Below, one piece after another: positions 59,397 through 64,000 of a DNA stretch of 64,000 nucleotides; within the stretch, counting starts at the first letter, position 1, and each line of letters begins with the position of its first letter. Source of the DNA: Numida meleagris (taxonomy: Eukaryota > Chordata > Aves > Galliformes > Numididae); assembly GCF_002078875.1 (NCBI RefSeq), contig NC_034409.1, positions 109,463,568 to 109,527,567 of the forward strand, given 5' to 3'. A model generated the notes under the pieces. The model saw only the letters and a program-made list of their open reading frames with translations. It was not told the DNA's origin and did no database searches. The position numbers and the translations under genes were made by a program.

Positions 59397-59883
59397 GGGG
59401 GCAGAAATGGGAGGCAACAGCTTCTGAGGTGCAGGGCCTGGCCATGGAAGGAAAGGAGAAATCAAAGCAGAGGGCCAGGCTGGGAAATGGAGCTTTGGGA
59501 ACGAGTAAAGTGACTGGTCCTGTCCACCCAGGGTACTCTTTCCTCATCACCACTGGGCTAAGCCAAATCTGGCCTTGTTTGTGCTCCTCCAACATAGGAC
59601 TCATCAGACTCATCTGTGGGAGAAGCAGACACCTTGCCCTTTGCCCAGTACACAGCTACCACTACACCTTGCTAAGATTTAGAGGAGCCCTGCAGTGTCA
59701 GTGGGGTGGTCATATCACCTGCTGGGCTGCAGCGTGTTGTTAGGTGTGCATTTGTGATCTTGCACAGCTATGGGTGCAGGATGGTCAGCAAGGCTTGAGG
59801 AGCTACTGCTGCCCAGACTCCCCCAGCTCCCCACCTAGACCATCGCTCCAGTGCACTCTGAGGTGAGACAGTACAGACCATCA
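59397..59883. other. Unique spacer between two opposed CR1 fragments
   Basis: About 490 bp, moderately GC-rich. Open frames of 91-104 codons overlap on opposite strands. No feature is recognised. Confidence 0.45.
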
Positions 59884-60056
59884 TGGTGAGGCAGTAGCAC
59901 AGGTTGCCCATGGAGTGGTGGAGTCACCGTCCCTGGAGGTGTTCAAGAACCATGTGGATGTGGCACTGAGGGACATGGGCAGTGGGCATGGTGGAGGAAG
60001 GCTGATGGTTGGACTAGGTGGAGTTAGCAGTCTTTTCTAACCTTAATGATTCTATG
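59884..60056 (+). mobile_element. CR1 LINE 3' fragment (F/H-like)
   Basis: The last ~173 bp of a CR1, from tggtgaggcagtagcacagg through gtggatgtggcactgaggga and ttggactaggtggagttagc to ccttaatgattctatg. It is opposed to the fragment at 59291-59396, with 5' ends facing each other. Confidence 0.93.
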
Positions 60057-61525
60057 TTCAGGGAATTTGGCCTGAAAACACTGTCAGGAGCTAATGGTGT
60101 GAACACACCCTCATGGGGCCTGGGACATCCCTTTGCAGAGTCCTGTCATACCCTTCTTCCTCCTGAAATCCCCACACTTGCCAACACTGAAATGGGAGGA
60201 CAAGCACGGATTGAATGGCACGACAGAAGGCTCCTCTAATTGCACAGTCTCCCCCTGTCAGCCCCCACGGAATTCCTCTGTGGGAGAGGTCTGCAGTAAA
60301 TAGCGTCACTTTTTGCTCCCTAGAGATTTAAGATCAGATTTTCCTCTGATTTACATACCAGTCTAAAGCCATTAACCTACAGAAAGCAATTCCTTCCTCT
60401 GCTGGTGCAAGCAAGAGTAAAATTAGGTCATACGGACACAGTCAGGTTTATTTATTTATTTTGATATCAATGAGGAATGGCAAGAATAATTTTTCTAAAA
60501 TTTAAGCAGCAGCTCTCTATATCCCTACTGCTTTTATTTAATCAAGCACTCACATCAATGCCACATAGCCCTGCAGTGTAACCTGCAGCAATATGTAAGC
60601 TTTTGTTTTTCTCATTTTCTGTCTAAATGTCCCTGCTAGCCAGAGCGTTGTTTTCCCTCAAACCATGAGTGCTCATGGCTTTCAGGATCTGTTGCTGTTT
60701 TGTTGTTGGCTTTTACGTCCCCTCCTGCTCTTCTTTTTCAAAAATGTGCTAGTGCCAGAACATTTGCTTGCAGCCATGAACTGGCCTCTGCCTCTCATTC
60801 TGTCTCTGTTTGCTGGTTATCTAGATTCAGTTCTTCAGATGGCAATTATATTTTTAAAGCAGAAATGCTGGCTGCCATAATGCGTGCTTCTAGATAATGA
60901 TGGTGTTGCAAGTCATACATTCACTCCCCTTTTCCACTCCTCTCCCTTCTGCGCTCATTAACCAGTCCAGCCCTGGTAACAGCTGTTTTGTCTTAATCTC
61001 CAGTCCTGCTTATTTTAAAAAGGAAAAGGCATGCTTGTGTTTTTCCCTCACTCTCTCTTAGAAGCCACTGCTCTTTACTTTCTGTGGAAACATCCACTGT
61101 CAAAGATCACAGTTTGCATGGTGCTCTTGCTTGACCTTCCTCTGCTACACCATACAGCACACTGGGTTTACAGAGCTCTGCTTTACAGCAGTGCTTAGCT
61201 GTCATACCACTTGGTCTGTTAAGAGACCAACAAATGTAGCCAAAGTCTAAAACACCACAGGATGTGATATTCATTAAAGACTTCAAATGAGATTCAAATT
61301 CCCAAGCCTCCTAAGCATTCAGCAGATAAGTTCCCCTTACCAAGCTCGCTTCAGTTTCCCAATAGCAAGGAGAGCAAAGCAGTATGGTGGATGCAGCAGA
61401 TACACAGCAATATTCCCTCTCTTACCACTCCTTATACCAGCCAAAGATAAACTCGCTCCAGTATATAGCTTTTAAAACTCCACTATGGCCATTGTGCAAC
61501 CTAGAAGTTATCCAAGGCAAAGAGA
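60057..61525. other. Unique DNA, no gene recognised
   Basis: About 1.5 kb of mixed composition with no recognised element, coding or RNA feature. Confidence 0.5.
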
Positions 61526-61667
61526 AATCATAGAATCATTAAGGGTAGAAAATACCACTAAAGTTCATCTGGTCCAACTGCCAACCCATCCCTACCACGC
61601 CCACTAACCACACCCCTCAGTGCCACTTCTCCATGTTTCCTGAACACCTTCAGGGACAGTGACTCCA
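61526..61667 (-). mobile_element. CR1 3'-end fragment (F-like), cut by an assembly gap
   Basis: A minus-strand CR1 with its tail at 61526-61540 (aatcatagaatcatt), then catctggtccaactgccaac, accacacccctcagtgccac and cttcagggacagtgactcca. At 61668 the sequence becomes N. The family sequence would continue with ccacc-type C-rich bases, so the real 5' limit of the copy is unknown. No CR1 is seen beyond the gap. Confidence 0.92.
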
Positions 61668-61683
61668 NNNNNNNNNNNNNNNN
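61668..61683. other. Assembly gap (16 N)
   Basis: Sixteen undetermined bases inside or at the edge of a CR1 copy and immediately before a C18 run. The true distance across the gap cannot be judged from the N count. Confidence 0.99.
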
Positions 61684-61701
61684 CCCCCCCCCCCCCCCCC
61701 C
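61684..61701. repeat. C18 homopolymer next to the gap
   Basis: Eighteen C residues directly follow the Ns. This may be real simple sequence that stalled sequencing, or a base-calling artefact at the contig edge. Confidence 0.9.
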
Positions 61702-62115
61702 GAGTATGATAGAATCAACTTCATCTTTGAGTAGGAAACTATCAGACTACTAAGGGTGCAGATTTAAAAGACCAATAGGCACTGCACACTTGTTTCAGCA
61801 TACACAGCTGCTCCAAATCCATGCAGATCAGCTATGGGCATGTAATAGACTTGCCTCATACAATTTTGGGACTGCAAGCATTGACTTGTATGGAAACACG
61901 CTGAAAACAAAGAAAGAAAGGCCCAAAAGACTCAAACTAGTTGGTAAGTTCAATTGAAAGGGTTCTATCCCATTTAACTCTCCATCATTTATTTATCTAT
62001 CTACCTCAATAGCTATGCTAAGAACAACATTTCAAGACCCAGTAACGCCATCAGTGCTTCCTACAGCAGCTGATGAAAGTACTAACATTTGGTTTTTTTG
62101 GTGGGGAGTTGGTTT

Positions 62116-62125
62116 CCCCCCCCCC
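62116..62125. repeat. C10 homopolymer
   Basis: Ten C residues followed by gccca. This is the second long C run within 450 bp of the assembly gap. Confidence 0.93.
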
Positions 62126-63245
62126 GCCCAGTCTCACCATTCTTAATTACTGTTATTACTTTTACTCCCTTTAATGCTAAATTTTTAATCCTGGCTGGTT
62201 GGAGCGAATGAGACCTGGCCTGGCAGCTTGTGTGAGTCAGCAAAATAACATTCCACCTCCTGACAAGGTTCAAGAGCTACAAATCTGTTATAAGGACAGG
62301 AATACTTCCCCTCCCAGGTGCTCAGGGGATTAATTAGCATTTGGAAATCATGTTTTGAGATACTCATGTGCAAAGTGCTGGGGAATTGGCTGTTATTATT
62401 CTTGTGACCTGTAATCCTGGATTAGTTAAAACAACTAGTCCAGCAATCATCAGAATTTGTCAATGACAAGGTAGTGAGTTACAGCCAGTGACATTTCTAG
62501 GACAGAAAGAATGAATTTTCTAAACAATCAGTATGTGCTGCATCCAGTGAATAATTTGTAATGAATAATGCATGCAGTTAATTTAGCCTCTTTGCCAGCA
62601 TGCAGAAAGTCCACAAACAGAATTTCCTGACCTTATTTCAGGAATTTAAAAAAGAAACTGCTTACAGTATGGACTCATCCCGAGCACTTCTCCATTTCTC
62701 CATAAGATATACTGACACCATGGGAAAGAGGGATAGGTAAAAGAGAAGCCATCTTTGTCCCATCTGGAATGAGACAGGGGAAATATGACCACAAAATCCT
62801 GCATCCCTACAGTACGTTCAGTCTGTCACATTAAAAAAATGGCAAAACATCCACCTAGCTTGTATCTTTATGCAAGCATGTACCTAGATCATTATGGGAT
62901 CTGTTACCAGTAGCAGAACTTCTACTTCCTAAATGAAACCTTGCATGAAAACAGAGTTGCTTCCAATGAATACTTCAGAAGAGCATATTTAAGTTATTTC
63001 TCAAGCCTTACGGCTGGTTGGTCATTTCCCAGGTTCTGTATTAGACTTCAGCTGGGATTGAAACAGACACAGACATACAACATACCACATTCTTCTACCA
63101 GCACTGGAGAGTGTTTTGCAGAGCAGGAGTTACGGTGTCTTCTATTTCTGATAAACCTGAATGTCGAAGAGCTCACCTGTTGGTAATGATCTCATCAAAT
63201 CTTGGTTTTAAATCAAGTAGTTAAGAAAACTTTCCTCAAAACAGC

Positions 63246-63263
63246 AAAAAAAAAAAAAAAAAA
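63246..63263. repeat. A18 homopolymer
   Basis: Eighteen A residues followed by gtagcag. No retrocopy is recognised beside it. Confidence 0.93.
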
Positions 63264-64000
63264 GTAGCAGAAAGAGAGATGTGAGATCAGAGGTCCCCGT
63301 ATTTTCCTTAGTTGGTTTGTTGATTAATTACAGATTACAAACTCTGGCTCACCCATACTAGGTTGCTGTGGCCCTGCACACAAGCTTGGGGAGGGTTTTC
63401 ACATTACCTGGTGGCTAAACAGGGGTTGAATCAGTGAAAATAAAACTCGCTTTATCATTTCTAGGTGGAATAGAGTTGCCTTCCAACATTAAGGTAATAT
63501 ACAAAGAATGTGAATGCTAAGCAAAGAAATTGTTGTTGTGCTGGCTCTTACTGTCTGTATAGGTCTGTCCTGCAGCACCTGGCATGTTTTGTTCTCAGTA
63601 AGCTGAGGACATCTGCCCCTGTAACCTGGACTCTTGATTTTCCCCTAATGCCCTGTAGTACTGTCATCTTTGGAGAATGTTTATTTAGAGGGGAAAAAAA
63701 AAAATGTGCATGTGGAAACACCGCAAGGGCAGATCCCTTAAATGCTTTCAAAGAAAATTAAAGTCATTGCTTTAAGATGAGAAGAAATCAGCACATACCA
63801 GAGGGAATAGAAGGGTATTAAAAGCTTAGACTGCAAAAGGTGGATTTTGGAGGTGACCAGGAAAAGAAGTGAACAGTGGAAAATGGAAGGTGTACATTTG
63901 TGAATCAAATTAATGTATGAATGTGTAGAGCATGCCAACCTGACAAGGAGATGAATGTATACCCTTCTCTAAAACTACAGCCAGCTCAACACTTCCTCCT

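Larger units (their letters stand above)
61702..64000. other. Unique DNA, no gene recognised; AT-rich compact block at 62325-62605
   Basis: No CR1, LTR or coding sequence is recognised. A C10 run lies at 62116-62125 and A18 at 63246-63263. The block 62325-62605 is non-repetitive and dense in TTAATTAG, AATAATTTGTAATGAATAAT and ATGCATGC-type words, which makes it a candidate conserved non-coding element by appearance only. Confidence 0.45.

Noticed and set aside
1..64000. CRISPR array, operon or bacterial-style defence system
   Set aside because: No regularly spaced repeats and no compact gene runs. The CR1 and LTR content shows avian nuclear DNA.

Overview
The window looks like non-coding DNA, intergenic or deep-intronic, from a bird, most likely a galliform such as chicken or turkey. 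The evidence is the repeat content. I count about 17 copies or fragments of the avian LINE CR1, almost all 5'-truncated and most ending in the CR1 3' octamer repeat (ATTCTATG-type). There is also one avian ERV-type solo LTR. I see no mammalian SINEs and no bacterial-style gene packing. A short N gap next to a C homopolymer shows it is an assembled contig. I found no host protein-coding gene, tRNA, rRNA or CRISPR array. The open reading frames beyond chance expectation are decayed pieces of CR1 ORF2 (reverse transcriptase and C-terminal region).

Layout. From 1 to 22.5 kb CR1 fragments alternate with AT-rich unique DNA: 290-755 (+), 7063-7399 (+), 8867-8993 (+), 10075-10954 (+, interrupted), 11796-12634 (-), 14791-15178 (-), 20331-20748 (-) and 22363-22552 (+). 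At 25.8-27.1 kb one CR1 is nested inside an older one. From 31 to 37 kb there are three minus-strand CR1 pieces (31.2, 35.7 and 36.7 kb) and a 550-bp solo LTR with perfect 5-bp target-site duplications (36143-36692). From 37 to 59 kb the DNA is nearly repeat-free, except for a GC-rich island at 41086-41366 that resembles avian ERV-derived sequence and a short CR1 at 49.2 kb. From 59 to 64 kb there are three short CR1 pieces, the assembly gap and two C homopolymers.

The clearest unusual structure is a 130-bp segment present twice, 3.6 kb apart (6961-7090 and 10548-10677). In the second copy about 102 bp of non-CR1 sequence replaces an internal part of a CR1. The non-CR1 part is about 97-98% identical between copies, while the CR1 sequence beside it is only about 85%, which fits a local patch copied from one locus into the other. 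No genes act together here, and I see no undescribed gene system. CR1 subfamily and LTR family assignments come from memory of consensus features and were not checked by search.
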